Assembly: GCF_011045165.1 (NCBI RefSeq)
Contig: NZ_JAAKZI010000003.1
Coordinates: 1 to 64,000 of the forward strand
From: Arthrobacter silviterrae
GTDB taxonomy: Bacteria > Actinomycetota > Actinomycetes > Actinomycetales > Micrococcaceae
Length of the DNA: 64,000 bases
Reading direction: 5' to 3'
Under the pieces are notes generated by a model that was not told the origin of the DNA, ran no database searches, and worked only from the letters and a program-made list of their open reading frames with translations. This document shows, one piece after another, positions 8,464-17,015 of this stretch (position 1 is the stretch's first letter; every line of letters begins with the position of its first letter). The position numbers and the translations under genes were made by a program.

Positions 8464-8536
8464 TGCCCCGGGCGGGAATTGAACCCACGACCAAGAGATT
8501 AGAAGGCTCCTGCTCTATCCGCTGAGCTACCGAGGC
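8464..8536 (-). tRNA. tRNA-Arg (anticodon TCT)
   Basis: A 73-base cloverleaf. The acceptor stem is GCCTCGG paired with CCGGGGC, the D arm is GCTC/GAGC, and the anticodon loop CTTCTAA gives TCT. The T arm has GGTTCAATTCC and the discriminator is A. CCA is not encoded. The gene is intact, and its 3' end faces the low-GC island, as expected when an element inserts at a tRNA 3' end and restores the gene. Confidence 0.95.
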
Positions 8537-8720
8537 GTGGCCCACCGGAGTGAACCTCCACTAAATTATCAGGTTTATCTGCGTATCTCTTCCTCCACAT
8601 GTGCAAACCAGGGCAGTGTTGTCCACAAATCGTGCGCACCCACTGGTCCCCGCCTCTAGCGGGGCGTTTGCTGGAACCAACCAACAACGCCGCAGCAGCG
8701 GCCCAGTGAAAGGCAGTCCC

Positions 8721-9299
8721 ATGGCAAACACCATCACCATTCGCGGCTTTGTATGCTCCACCGTGGAAACCCGCACCACGCAGACGGGCCTGGTCCTTGG
8801 CAACTTCCGCATGGGTTCCACCCACCGCAAGCAGGATCCCATCACCAACGAGTGGGTGGACGGCGACACCAATTGGTTTCGCATCAATGTCTTCCGGTCC
8901 CTGGCCCAGAACTCCGTTTCCAGCATTCACAAGGGCGACCGCATCATCGTCATGGGGAAGCTCCACGTCACGAACTTCCTTCGCAAGGATGGCACCCCGG
9001 GGTTAAGCGTCGAGATTGATGCGGAAACCATCGGGCCTGACCTGCAGTTTGGCATGGCGTACTACTCGCGCACCGGAACCGGCCGCGCTGGAACCCCCGG
9101 CTCCCAGCCGGGAGGTACACCAGAAGAAGTTGACGCTGAGGTGGCCAAGCTGGAAGTTTCCGTCGCCATGGCCGGCCAGGATGCTCCCGAGCATCAGGAC
9201 GATCCGGAAGGCCAAGACGACCAGACCAGCGGAATGGCTGATGGCGAGACGGTGGATGAGGCCACCGGGGAGGTAATCCAGGAGGATTCCCCGTTCTGA
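8721..9299 (+). CDS. ssb: Single-stranded DNA-binding protein paralogue
   Basis: A 192-residue OB-fold protein of the SSB family. The first 110 residues carry the core (MANTITIRGFVCSTVETR, WFRINVFRSLAQN, GDRIIVMGKLHV, LSVEIDAETIGPDL). The C-terminal third is acidic and disordered, ending in EDSPF, which resembles the acidic tip used to recruit partners. ATG 8721 is chosen because the upstream open frame is not SSB-like. SSB coats single-stranded DNA during replication, repair and recombination. It stands alone behind tRNA-Arg rather than in the rpsF-ssb-rpsR operon, so it is probably the second SSB common in actinobacteria and not the essential copy. A TTGTCCACA DnaA-box-like sequence lies about 95 bases upstream (8619-8627). 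Confidence 0.9.
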   Translation: MANTITIRGFVCSTVETRTTQTGLVLGNFRMGSTHRKQDPITNEWVDGDTNWFRINVFRSLAQNSVSSIHKGDRIIVMGKLHVTNFLRKDGTPGLSVEIDAETIGPDLQFGMAYYSRTGTGRAGTPGSQPGGTPEEVDAEVAKLEVSVAMAGQDAPEHQDDPEGQDDQTSGMADGETVDEATGEVIQEDSPF

Positions 9300-9342
9300 G
9301 CGCCTGGCCGCTCGGGGTGTCACACCGTGGAAGAATGGCGGA

Positions 9343-9906
9343 GTGACCGAGGATACTGCTACCAGCCGCCCATTTCTGAAGCCTGCCAACAGGCGTCTTC
9401 GTGCCGCCATGGTCGCGCTGTTGCTGGTCGGGAGCCTGGCCACCACAGGATGCTCATTCCTTCCGGGGAAGTCAACCCCTGGCGACACTGTTGGCTCCTC
9501 GGCCCGGGGCACGGCCTCCCAGGCCCCAACCGGAGGCCAGCCGGCACCGACAATTTCGGCCGGAGCTACCCAGCCGCCGGCAGTCACGGCCCAAGCCACG
9601 GAACCGCCGTCGGCCGCGGATGCCTTGGCCGCCAAGGTAAATGCATCACTCACCAAGCTGGGCAGCACCACGTCCGGCCCCAACAGGGACCAGATGAGGG
9701 CCGCCATGGTGGAGGCCGGCGCCGCATCGGACAAGCTCGAAATATCCATCGACAAAACGCCAACGGGCCTGGCCGTCGACGCCATCGAGGCGGCGGCACC
9801 CATCGGCAAGCAGTGCGTTATCGGGCAGGTTCGCGACGGCAAGGCTTCCGTGGCAGTCCTGCCCATCCTCGCCACCGGACTGTGCTTCGTGGGCGACCAG
9901 CACTAA
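9343..9906 (+). CDS. Secreted lipoprotein, actinobacterial
   Basis: A 187-residue protein starting at GTG 9343. It has a basic N-terminus, a hydrophobic segment (AAMVALLLVGSLATTGC) and a lipobox ending in Cys at about 37, so it should be lipid-anchored on the outer face of the membrane. A Thr/Pro/Ala/Gly-rich linker (about 45-90) follows, then a small folded domain with two cysteines (KQCVIGQV and GLCFVG) that may form a disulphide. I do not assign a function. It sits between ssb and ettA as a single gene. Confidence 0.75.
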   Translation: MTEDTATSRPFLKPANRRLRAAMVALLLVGSLATTGCSFLPGKSTPGDTVGSSARGTASQAPTGGQPAPTISAGATQPPAVTAQATEPPSAADALAAKVNASLTKLGSTTSGPNRDQMRAAMVEAGAASDKLEISIDKTPTGLAVDAIEAAAPIGKQCVIGQVRDGKASVAVLPILATGLCFVGDQH

Positions 9907-9967
9907 CCCGCCAGCCGGGCCGCCCCTGAATGTGAGTTAAGGGCCCGTACCCATTAGCCTTAGGGGT

Positions 9968-11650
9968 ATGGCGGAATTTATTTACACGATGTCCAACGCC
10001 CGCAAGGCAGTTGGCGACAAACTCATTCTTGACAACGTAAGCATGTCCTTCTTCCCGGGTGCCAAGATTGGCGTTGTGGGACCCAATGGTGCCGGAAAAT
10101 CCACCATCCTGAAGATCATGGCCGGACTGGACACCCCCTCAAACGGCGAGGCCAGGCTCAGTGCTGGCTACTCCGTGGGCATCCTGCTCCAGGAGCCGCC
10201 GCTGAACGAGGAAAAGACCGTCCTGGGCAACGTCCAGGAAGGCGTTGGCGAGATCTACGGCAAGATCCAGCGCTACAACGAGATCTCCGAGGAAATGGCC
10301 AGCCCCGACGCTGACTTTGACACCCTCCTTGAAGAGATGGGCAAGCTGCAGGAAGCCATCGACGCCGCCGACGCCTGGGACATTGACTCCCAGCTCGAGC
10401 AGGCCATGGACGCACTCCAGTGCCCCCCGGGCGACTCCGACGTCACCGTCCTCTCCGGCGGTGAGCGCCGCAGGGTTGCCCTGTGCAAGCTCCTCCTCCA
10501 GAAGCCGGACCTGCTGCTCCTCGATGAGCCCACCAACCACCTTGACGCCGAGTCCGTCAACTGGCTGGAACAGCACCTGAAGAGCTACGCCGGCGCCGTC
10601 CTGGCCGTCACCCACGACCGTTACTTCCTTGACCACGTGGCCGAATGGATTGCCGAAGTGGACCGCGGCCACCTGTACCCCTACGAGGGCAACTACTCCA
10701 CCTACCTGGAGAAGAAGCGCGCCCGCCTGGAAGTCCAGGGCAAGAAGGACGCCAAACTCGCCAGGCGCCTCACCGAGGAACTCGAGTGGGTCCGCTCCAA
10801 CGCCAAGGGCCGCCAGACCAAGTCCAAGGCCCGCCTGGCCCGCTACGAGGAAATGGCAGCAGAGGCCGACCGCACCCGCAAGCTCGACTTCGAGGAAATC
10901 CAGATTCCACCGGGCCCGCGCCTGGGCAGCGTGGTGCTGGAGGCCAACAACCTCCAAAAGGGCTTCGGCGACCGCGTCCTGATCGACGGACTCTCCTTCA
11001 CCCTGCCGCGCAACGGCATTGTCGGCGTCATCGGCCCCAACGGCGTCGGCAAGTCCACCCTCTTCAAGACCATCGTTGGCCTGGAAGAGCTCGACGGCGG
11101 CTCCCTCAAGGTGGGCGAAACCGTCAAGATCTCCTACGCCGACCAGAGCCGCGGCGGCATCGACCCCGACAAGACCCTTTGGGAAGTGGTTTCCGACGGG
11201 CTGGACTACATCCAGGTCGGCAACGTTGAAATGCCCTCCCGTGCCTACGTTGCCGCCTTCGGCTTCAAGGGCCCGGACCAGCAGAAGAAGGCCGGGGTGC
11301 TTTCCGGCGGTGAGCGCAACCGCCTGAACCTGGCACTGACGCTCAAGCAGGGCGGCAACTTGCTGCTCCTCGATGAGCCCACCAACGACCTCGACGTGGA
11401 AACCCTCGGCAGCCTGGAAAACGCGCTGCTCGAATTCCCCGGCTGCGCCGTGGTGGTCTCCCACGACCGCTGGTTCCTGGACCGGGTGGCCACCCACATC
11501 CTGGCCTACGAAGGCACCGAGGAAAACCCGGCCAACTGGCACTGGTTCGAGGGCAACTTCGATTCCTACGAGGTTGACAAGGTGGCCCGCCTCGGCGTTG
11601 ATGCAGCCCGTCCGCACCGCGTCACCCACCGCCGCCTGACCCGCGACTAG
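9968..11650 (+). CDS. ettA: Energy-dependent translational throttle protein EttA (ABC-F)
   Basis: A 560-residue soluble ABC-F protein with two ATPase domains. Domain 1 has GPNGAGKS, LSGGERRRVAL and DEPTNHLD; domain 2 has GPNGVGKS, LSGGERNRL and DEPTNDLD. Between them lies the charged linker (about 245-310) that in EttA reaches the ribosomal E site. ABC-F proteins carry no membrane segments. EttA binds the ribosome and gates the first elongation step according to ATP/ADP level. Length and motif order match EttA rather than drug-resistance ABC-F members. ATG 9968 follows a TAGGGG ribosome site, and a strong hairpin follows the stop. Confidence 0.95.
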   Translation: MAEFIYTMSNARKAVGDKLILDNVSMSFFPGAKIGVVGPNGAGKSTILKIMAGLDTPSNGEARLSAGYSVGILLQEPPLNEEKTVLGNVQEGVGEIYGKIQRYNEISEEMASPDADFDTLLEEMGKLQEAIDAADAWDIDSQLEQAMDALQCPPGDSDVTVLSGGERRRVALCKLLLQKPDLLLLDEPTNHLDAESVNWLEQHLKSYAGAVLAVTHDRYFLDHVAEWIAEVDRGHLYPYEGNYSTYLEKKRARLEVQGKKDAKLARRLTEELEWVRSNAKGRQTKSKARLARYEEMAAEADRTRKLDFEEIQIPPGPRLGSVVLEANNLQKGFGDRVLIDGLSFTLPRNGIVGVIGPNGVGKSTLFKTIVGLEELDGGSLKVGETVKISYADQSRGGIDPDKTLWEVVSDGLDYIQVGNVEMPSRAYVAAFGFKGPDQQKKAGVLSGGERNRLNLALTLKQGGNLLLLDEPTNDLDVETLGSLENALLEFPGCAVVVSHDRWFLDRVATHILAYEGTEENPANWHWFEGNFDSYEVDKVARLGVDAARPHRVTHRRLTRD

Positions 11651-11668
11651 CTCGCAACCAGCAGCGAA

Positions 11669-11700
11669 AAGGCCGGTCCCTTGCCCAAGGGACCGGCCTT
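11669..11700 (+). terminator. Rho-independent-type terminator after ettA
   Basis: A perfect 14-bp stem (AAGGCCGGTCCCTT and its complement) with a 4-base loop, beginning 18 bases after the ettA stop. Only a weak T-rich run follows. Confidence 0.8.
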
Positions 11701-11747
11701 CAACTGTTTAAGCCGGGCTCAACGGCTGTTTTAGGGCACGTGGCAAG

Positions 11748-12656
11748 TCAGTCAACCACCGGCGTGCCCTCCGGCAGCCGGATCATCCCTTCCTGCGCCA
11801 CCGACGCGACCAGTTCGCCGTCGCGGTTGTAAAACCGGCCGTGGCTCAGGCCGCGGGCGCCGGACGCGCTGGGGGAGTCGGCCACGTAGAGCAGCCAGTC
11901 GTCCACGCGCAGCGGGCGGTGCCACCACATGGCATGGTCCAGGCTGGCCACACTCATTCCCGGGGTGGCCCAGCTGAGCCCGTGCCGGCGCAGCACCGGT
12001 TCCAGCAGCGTGTAGTCGCTGACATAGGCGAGCGCCGCCCGGTGCAGGCTCTGGTCATCCGGCATGGGGCCCATCGTCTTTATCCAGACGGCCTGTTGGG
12101 CCACATGGTTCTCCGGGGCCCGAAAGTAGATGTCAGGGTCCACGTGGCGGATGTCGAAGGGCCGGTCGAAGGCCCAGGCCTGCGCCACCGGGTGGTCAAT
12201 GCCGCCCAGCAAGTCAGCCGCCGTCGGCAGCGTCTCGGGGGCGGGCACCCCGGCAGGCATGGGCTCCTGGTGTTCCAGGCCGCCGTCGGGCACCTGGAAG
12301 GAGGCGATCAGTGACAGGATGGGCGCGCCCCCCTGGTAGGCGTGCGCGCGGCGGGCCGAAAAGGAACGCCCGTCGCGCAGGCGCTCCACGCCAAAGGTGA
12401 TGGGGGCGGAGGCGTCCCCGGGGCGCAGGAAGTAGCCGTGCATGGAGTGCACCAGCCTGTCCCCCTCCACGGTACGCGAGGCAGCCATGATCGACTGGGC
12501 CAGCACCTGCCCGCCAAACAGCCGCGGCCGGACGGGATTTGCTTCGCCAGGACCCACGAAAATGTCCTCATCCGTTTGGGCCCCGCCGGCATCGGACAGG
12601 TCCAGGATGTGCAGCAGCTGGTCCAGGGGAGTGGCGTTTTGCGGCGTGGAGTTCAT
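11748..12656 (-). CDS. tesB: Acyl-CoA thioesterase II (TesB family)
   Basis: A 302-residue double-hotdog thioesterase that hydrolyses medium and long acyl-CoA to free acid and CoA. It shows FGGQVLAQS near residue 45, the SLDHAMWWHRP motif with the catalytic Asp, and a C-terminal SVAQEGMIR with the catalytic Gln, as in E. coli TesB. ATG 12656 is chosen because the family start lies here; the open frame extends much further, but into the oppositely oriented neighbour's territory. It is divergent from the 4HBT thioesterase gene, with about 115 bases between the starts, so the two may share a regulatory region. Confidence 0.92.
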   Translation of the reverse strand: MNSTPQNATPLDQLLHILDLSDAGGAQTDEDIFVGPGEANPVRPRLFGGQVLAQSIMAASRTVEGDRLVHSMHGYFLRPGDASAPITFGVERLRDGRSFSARRAHAYQGGAPILSLIASFQVPDGGLEHQEPMPAGVPAPETLPTAADLLGGIDHPVAQAWAFDRPFDIRHVDPDIYFRAPENHVAQQAVWIKTMGPMPDDQSLHRAALAYVSDYTLLEPVLRRHGLSWATPGMSVASLDHAMWWHRPLRVDDWLLYVADSPSASGARGLSHGRFYNRDGELVASVAQEGMIRLPEGTPVVD

Positions 12657-12770
12657 AAACGTGACACTATATGTCGCCCCGTGCCGGAACAAATGGGGTT
12701 CACGGCATGAAACGGGTGAGCTGGGTCGCATCTGTTGGGTGCCGGGCCGCGTATTTGGGATGATGGCCCT

Positions 12771-13277
12771 ATGGCCCAGGCAATCCAAATTTCCCTCCAA
12801 GTCCGCTTCGGCGACATTGACGCGTACAACCACGTCAACAACGTTGTCTACCTGCAGTATTTGGAGGACGCCCGCATCCGGTTGATCCACACCCCGCTCG
12901 GCACGCCGGAATCGCCGGGCACCAGTTTCAACGACCTCATCGGCGACGGGCTTTTCACCCTGGTGAGCCGCAACGAGATTGAATACCTGGCACCCATCGC
13001 CTTCCGCACGGAACCCGTGTTCGTGAACATTTGGGTCACCCATGTGGGCGGCTCCAGCTTCGACTTTGGCTACACCATCACCGACGCCGACACCTCAGCT
13101 GTTTTCGCCCAGGCAGCCACCTCCATGGTGCTGGTTTCGCGCACCACCGGCCGGCCCGTCCGCCTCACGGAAGCCCAGCGCAACGCCCTGCAAACCTGGC
13201 GCGGCGGCCCCGTGGTGTTCCGGCGCCGCCCCGTGGATCCCGCTGCCGCAACACTTGCCACACAAGGAGCGCTCTGA
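12771..13277 (+). CDS. 4-hydroxybenzoyl-CoA thioesterase-like (hotdog) acyl-CoA thioesterase
   Basis: A 168-residue single-hotdog thioesterase. RFGDIDAYNHVNNVVYLQYLEDAR near the start is the 4HBT active-site signature, with the catalytic Asp in the first loop. The product should hydrolyse an acyl-CoA in the cytoplasm; the substrate is unknown. ATG 12771 is preferred over an upstream in-frame ATG at 12735 because it places the first strand correctly. Its TGA overlaps the ATG of the next gene (TGATG), so the two are translationally coupled. Confidence 0.88.
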   Translation: MAQAIQISLQVRFGDIDAYNHVNNVVYLQYLEDARIRLIHTPLGTPESPGTSFNDLIGDGLFTLVSRNEIEYLAPIAFRTEPVFVNIWVTHVGGSSFDFGYTITDADTSAVFAQAATSMVLVSRTTGRPVRLTEAQRNALQTWRGGPVVFRRRPVDPAAATLATQGAL

Positions 13278-13945
13278 TGCCCACCGCCACCCACACCGAT
13301 GAACTCCGGCTGGCCGACGCCGGAACAGTTGCCGACCTGCGCACCTTTGTGTCCCGGGCCCGGGCCGCGGACGACGGCGGCATCCGTCTTCAGGGGGCCG
13401 GAAACGTGCTGGCTGCGTACGTCTGCGTGATGCGCGCCAAGTTGCTGGGCGAGGGAACGCCCACGATTTTGGGGCTGCGCACCATGGCCCTTGGTGCCCC
13501 GGCGACGCTGGACGTGACGGTGAGCCTGGCCTCCGTGGCCGACCGCCTGGCCCGCATGGACGACGCCGACGTGGTGCTGCCCGTGCCCCCCATGACGGTG
13601 AACGAGTCATGGGCTGCCGTCACTGCGCCGCGCGGCGCCTGGGAGCAGCTGGGCGAGGTGTCGGCGGATGATTTGATCAAGGTGGCTCGCGACGGCGTCC
13701 AGGAGATCGGCCAGATCATCCCCGTCAACCCCGGCGCGCTCATTGTCAACAATGCGCGGGCCGCCGTATGGGGCCGCCCCATGGACGGGGTGCCCGGCGA
13801 ACTGCCAGGCGGTGCCGCCTTTGCCGCATACACGCTGGGGTTCGTGGCTCCGGGGGAGACGGGCGAAGTGTTCCGCTCCAACCGGTGGCTGCGCCTGAGC
13901 ACGGCCCGCGGCCACATCCTGGTCCGCCCGAAGGCTGTCCTTTAG
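13277..13945 (+). CDS. Conserved hypothetical protein coupled to thioesterase
   Basis: A 222-residue soluble protein that I recognise only as an actinobacterial hypothetical. It contains PVPPMTVNESWAAVTAPRGAW and GQIIPVNPGALIVNNARAAVWGRPM, suggesting a mixed alpha/beta fold, and no membrane span or signal peptide. Its start overlaps the thioesterase stop by one base, so the two probably function together in acyl-CoA or lipid metabolism. That role is inference from coupling only. Confidence 0.75.
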   Translation: MPTATHTDELRLADAGTVADLRTFVSRARAADDGGIRLQGAGNVLAAYVCVMRAKLLGEGTPTILGLRTMALGAPATLDVTVSLASVADRLARMDDADVVLPVPPMTVNESWAAVTAPRGAWEQLGEVSADDLIKVARDGVQEIGQIIPVNPGALIVNNARAAVWGRPMDGVPGELPGGAAFAAYTLGFVAPGETGEVFRSNRWLRLSTARGHILVRPKAVL

Positions 13946-14107
13946 GGCCGGCCCACCGGGACGGGCCGGGCCGCCAAGGCATCGACAACACACTTAATGC
14001 GGGTTGTGGCGTGGCTGCGGCGTCGACCGTACAGCAATGGCGACCGGGCACCGGCCTGGCCCGCCATTACTGTACAACGGGCGAAAGTGGGCGCCCGCCG
14101 GGACACC

Positions 14108-14764
14108 TCAGGCGCGCTGGGTGGGTTCCGAGGGCGAGTTGACCAGGGACGCCGCGGCCCGCTCCAGGTAGTCCCAGAGTGTGGCTTCGTGCAGCGGGGA
14201 CAGCTCCACGGCGTCCACGCCCTTGCGCATGGCGGCAAGCCAACGGTCGCGTGCCTCGGGCGTGACGGCAAACGGCACGTGGCGCATGCGCAGGCGGGGA
14301 TGCCCGCGCTCCTCAAGGTACGTGCGCGGCCCGCCCCAGTACTGCTCCATGAACATCAGCATGCGCCGCTCCGCCGGTCCCAGGTCCTCCTCGTGGTACA
14401 TGGCGCGCAGCAGCGGATCGGCAGCGATGCCCTCGTAGAAGACGTGGATGATCTTTTCAAAGGTGGCGTGGCCGCCGATCTGGCCGTAGAACGTGTCGGC
14501 GTAGGCGGACTCGTCGACGGCACCGGCTTCACCACCCTGGGCTGATGCATCGGACGGGGCCGCAGGTGCCGCACCAGTGCCCGCCGCTGCGCCGGAGGTG
14601 GACGGCAGCGGGTGCCCCTGCCGGGTGGGAATGGGCAGGATGCGGGCCAGCGGAGCGCCAAAGCGTGACGGGATGGGGATGCCGGTGTCGGCCCCGTGCT
14701 CCGCGGCGTCGTTTTCCGTGGGGCCGTTGGCAAAGGGGGACAGCTGGTTGTGCTCTGCGGTCAT
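14108..14764 (-). CDS. glbO: Group II truncated haemoglobin with N-terminal extension
   Basis: A 218-residue protein. The C-terminal 130 residues are a trHbO-type globin: YGQIGGHATFEKIIHVFYEGI, MFMEQYWGGPRTY, then RMRHVPF with the proximal haem His, and DRWLAAM with the conserved Trp. Such globins bind oxygen tightly and may handle NO, peroxide or redox stress. The first 85-90 residues are Pro/Ala/Gly-rich and look disordered, which is unusual because trHbO proteins are normally about 130 residues. An internal start cannot be excluded, but no better ribosome site is visible. It lies 15 bases before an mscS-like gene on the same strand. Confidence 0.88.
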   Translation of the reverse strand: MTAEHNQLSPFANGPTENDAAEHGADTGIPIPSRFGAPLARILPIPTRQGHPLPSTSGAAAGTGAAPAAPSDASAQGGEAGAVDESAYADTFYGQIGGHATFEKIIHVFYEGIAADPLLRAMYHEEDLGPAERRMLMFMEQYWGGPRTYLEERGHPRLRMRHVPFAVTPEARDRWLAAMRKGVDAVELSPLHEATLWDYLERAAASLVNSPSEPTQRA

Positions 14765-14779
14765 GGCGGGGGATGCCTT

Positions 14780-15511
14780 CTATTCTGCGGATTCGTGGGG
14801 TTCGGTGGTGAGCGGGGTGCCGGCGGGAGGGGCGCTGGGAGGCGCGGCGGCCGGCGTCGTGCTGGCAGGGACGGTTGCCGGGGGAGCGGCAGGCTCGGCC
14901 TCCGGCGCTGTGTAGCTGCCCTTGGAACGGTTCCCGAGGCGCAGGATCTCGCCGTTGCGCAGGTACCAGAGTGTGCCGTCCTCGCCCAGGACCCGGGTGA
15001 TTCGCAGGCCCACGTACTCCACCTCGCCGATGACCTCGCTGGTCTGGATGATGTCGCCAATGCCGTACTGGTCCTCCAGGGTGATGAAGATGCCGGCCAG
15101 GAAGTCGCGGATCAGCTGCTGGCTGCCGAAGCCGATGGCGATGCCCACCACGCCCACGCTGGCCAGCAGGGGGCCGATGTCCACATGGAAGGCGAGCAAC
15201 ACGTAGAACCCGCCAATGACCACCACAATCACCGTCAACAGCGAATTCAGCAGCGTGCCGATTGTCCGGGCGCGCTGGACGCGGCGTTCATTGTCGAGGG
15301 CGCGCATCACCGGGTCCAGATTTCGGAACACGGGCTTGACCCAGCCCAGTCCCTTTTGGCGCCACGGGCCCTTTTCGGCGCGCTTGACCACCATGCGGAT
15401 CAGGTAGTGCAGGACCAGCCACGCCAGCAGGGAAATGGCCACGGCAATGCCGGCATGGAGCAGGTTGTCCAGGACGGAGTTGCCTGCAGCTTCAAGGGTG
15501 TTCAGGGGCAC
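14780..15511 (-). CDS. MscS-family mechanosensitive ion channel
   Basis: A 243-residue membrane protein with three predicted helices: residues 10-40, 80-110 and the pore helix at about 112-135 (GPLLASVGVVGIAIGFGSQQLIRDFLAG). The beta domain follows (FITLEDQYGIGDII ... VLGEDGTLWYLRNGEI). The FGSQ-L-RDF pattern is the MscS hallmark. These channels open under membrane tension to release solutes after hypo-osmotic shock. The C-terminal 45 residues are a Pro/Ala/Thr-rich tail. The gene precedes the globin by 15 bases on the same strand, so they are probably cotranscribed. Confidence 0.9.
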   Translation of the reverse strand: MPLNTLEAAGNSVLDNLLHAGIAVAISLLAWLVLHYLIRMVVKRAEKGPWRQKGLGWVKPVFRNLDPVMRALDNERRVQRARTIGTLLNSLLTVIVVVIGGFYVLLAFHVDIGPLLASVGVVGIAIGFGSQQLIRDFLAGIFITLEDQYGIGDIIQTSEVIGEVEYVGLRITRVLGEDGTLWYLRNGEILRLGNRSKGSYTAPEAEPAAPPATVPASTTPAAAPPSAPPAGTPLTTEPHESAE

Positions 15512-15580
15512 GCGTCAATCACCTTGCATGTTGGGAACGGGATTGTTCTCTTCCAACCCTAACGCGGGTGCGCGGCGAAT

Positions 15581-16063
15581 TCAGTCCTGTGTGGGCGCCA
15601 GCACGCCCGGCTCATGGTGCACGGGGAAGTTCACGCTGCGGGCAATGAAGCACTTTCGCGACGCCTCCGCATGCAGGCCCAGGGCCAGCTCCAACGTGGC
15701 GGGATCGGCCACGGAGATGAGCGGGTGGAGCGTGGCGGACTGGAACTGGCCGCTGCCGTCCGGGTTGAGCAGCATGGTCCCGGTGGCCTTGTCCTGGTAA
15801 CGGGTGATGACCACGCCGTTCATGACGGCCACATGCAAATACGACAGCATGTGGCACTGCGACAGGGCCGTCAGGAGCAGCAGTTCCGGGTTCCAGCGGT
15901 CCGGGTCGCCGTGGAACGGCCTGTCCGCCGAGCCAAGCAGCGTGGGCAGGCCAACGGCCGTGACGCTGTGGTCACGGCCGTAGTCCTTGTAACCGGACGT
16001 CCCGGTGCCCCGGTTGCCCGTCCAAAATGTGTCTATTTCGTAGTGGTGTTCGTTCAGCGCCAT
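15581..16063 (-). CDS. OsmC-family protein
   Basis: A 160-residue OsmC/Ohr-like protein. It has the two conserved cysteines of the family, one in the helix LLLLTALSQCHMLSYL and one in ASRKCFIARSV, which reduce organic or lipid peroxides in characterised members. HHYEIDTFWTGN gives the opening strand. Its start overlaps by ten bases the end of the secreted SGNH esterase gene on the same strand, so the two are cotranscribed. Whether it is an Ohr or an OsmC subtype cannot be decided by eye. Confidence 0.85.
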   Translation of the reverse strand: MALNEHHYEIDTFWTGNRGTGTSGYKDYGRDHSVTAVGLPTLLGSADRPFHGDPDRWNPELLLLTALSQCHMLSYLHVAVMNGVVITRYQDKATGTMLLNPDGSGQFQSATLHPLISVADPATLELALGLHAEASRKCFIARSVNFPVHHEPGVLAPTQD

Positions 16064-16902
16064 ACTCCAGCATAGAGCGGCGGGTTCAGCTGCACGTTTT
16101 GCAGCGTGGCCGCGTAGCCCGAGGCGTAGCCGCCGGCCGTGGGGTGGAACGCGAACGGGTTGTAGGGGTTGAAGGGCGGCACCAGCCAGCTGTCCGCCGA
16201 CGGGAATCCGTGGCCGTCAAAGGCCGCCGTCACCGAAACAAAGCTCGCCCCGCTGCGCTGGGCGCCTTGGGCCAGCACGGCGTCGAGCTGGTCCACGGCG
16301 CCGTTGACGGCTGCTGCCGCGGCCACTAGTTCAGCCGGGTATTGCATGGCCGCCATGGTGGCCGGTTCCAGCAGGTGCGGGTAGCCCATGTAGATGACCT
16401 GGGCGCGCGGCACCTGGGACCGGATGTCCTGGGTCAGCGCCTTGAGCTGTGCCGGCAGCATGGCCAGCTTGGCCTGCGCACCCGCGAGCGCTGCTGCGCA
16501 CACGCCTGCGGTGCCGCTGAGGCAGGCGGCCGCAACGGCTCCGGCGCCCACATCATTGCCGCCCACGGTCAGCGTGATGAGCCGGGTCGATGAGGGGATC
16601 AGCGGGACCTGCAGGGCCGCCACCTGGTCAATCGTGGCGCCGTAGCATGCCAGGTTGGCCATGGCCAGCCCGTTGGCGGCGGCAAAGTCGCTGCCATAGC
16701 CATAGGGGCTTTGCATGCACGGCGCGGCTTCCTGCCCGCCGCCGGATCCTGCCGAATAGGAGTCACCAAGGACGGTGTACGTGCCGGCCGGCGGCGGTGC
16801 CGCCAGCGCGGGAACGCCGGTGAACCCCAGAATGAGTCCCCCGGCAAACAGTGCGGCCGTGGCTGTGCGCGCGGCCAACTTCTTTAGTGGATGTGCTCTC
16901 AT
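16054..16902 (-). CDS. Secreted SGNH/GDSL-type esterase
   Basis: A 282-residue exported hydrolase. Residues 1-34 form a Sec signal peptide (basic start, ALFAGGLILGFTGV core, cleavage near ALAAPPP). Block I is GDSYSAGSG with the catalytic Ser, block III is VGGNDVG with the oxyanion Asn, and the C-terminal PFAFHPTAGG carries the catalytic His. Paired cysteines suggest disulphides outside the cell. It resembles actinobacterial SEST-like lipases and esterases that cleave acyl esters. It is the first gene of a pair with the OsmC protein, overlapping it by ten bases. Confidence 0.88.
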   Translation of the reverse strand: MRAHPLKKLAARTATAALFAGGLILGFTGVPALAAPPPAGTYTVLGDSYSAGSGGGQEAAPCMQSPYGYGSDFAAANGLAMANLACYGATIDQVAALQVPLIPSSTRLITLTVGGNDVGAGAVAAACLSGTAGVCAAALAGAQAKLAMLPAQLKALTQDIRSQVPRAQVIYMGYPHLLEPATMAAMQYPAELVAAAAAVNGAVDQLDAVLAQGAQRSGASFVSVTAAFDGHGFPSADSWLVPPFNPYNPFAFHPTAGGYASGYAATLQNVQLNPPLYAGVWR

Positions 16903-16954
16903 GGCCTGAAGCTACCTCCAAACCGGCGCCGTGGATAGAGTGGCGACCACTTGT

Positions 16955-17010
16955 TTTCCGGCAGCGCGGGCCCATCTGCCATGGTGGCAGGGGGCCAGCG
17001 CTGCCGGAAA
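16955..17010 (-). terminator. Hairpin downstream of pepN
   Basis: A 13-bp perfect stem (TTTCCGGCAGCGC at 16955-16967, complement at 16998-17010) with further pairing inside the loop, beginning six bases beyond the pepN stop. There is no U tract, so it is a terminator mainly by position. Confidence 0.5.
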
Positions 17011-17015
17011 GGGTG

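Noticed and set aside
10139-11629. A 496-codon minus-strand open frame opposite ettA
   Set aside because: It mirrors the GC-rich codon pattern of ettA, has no domain motif, and ettA is certain.
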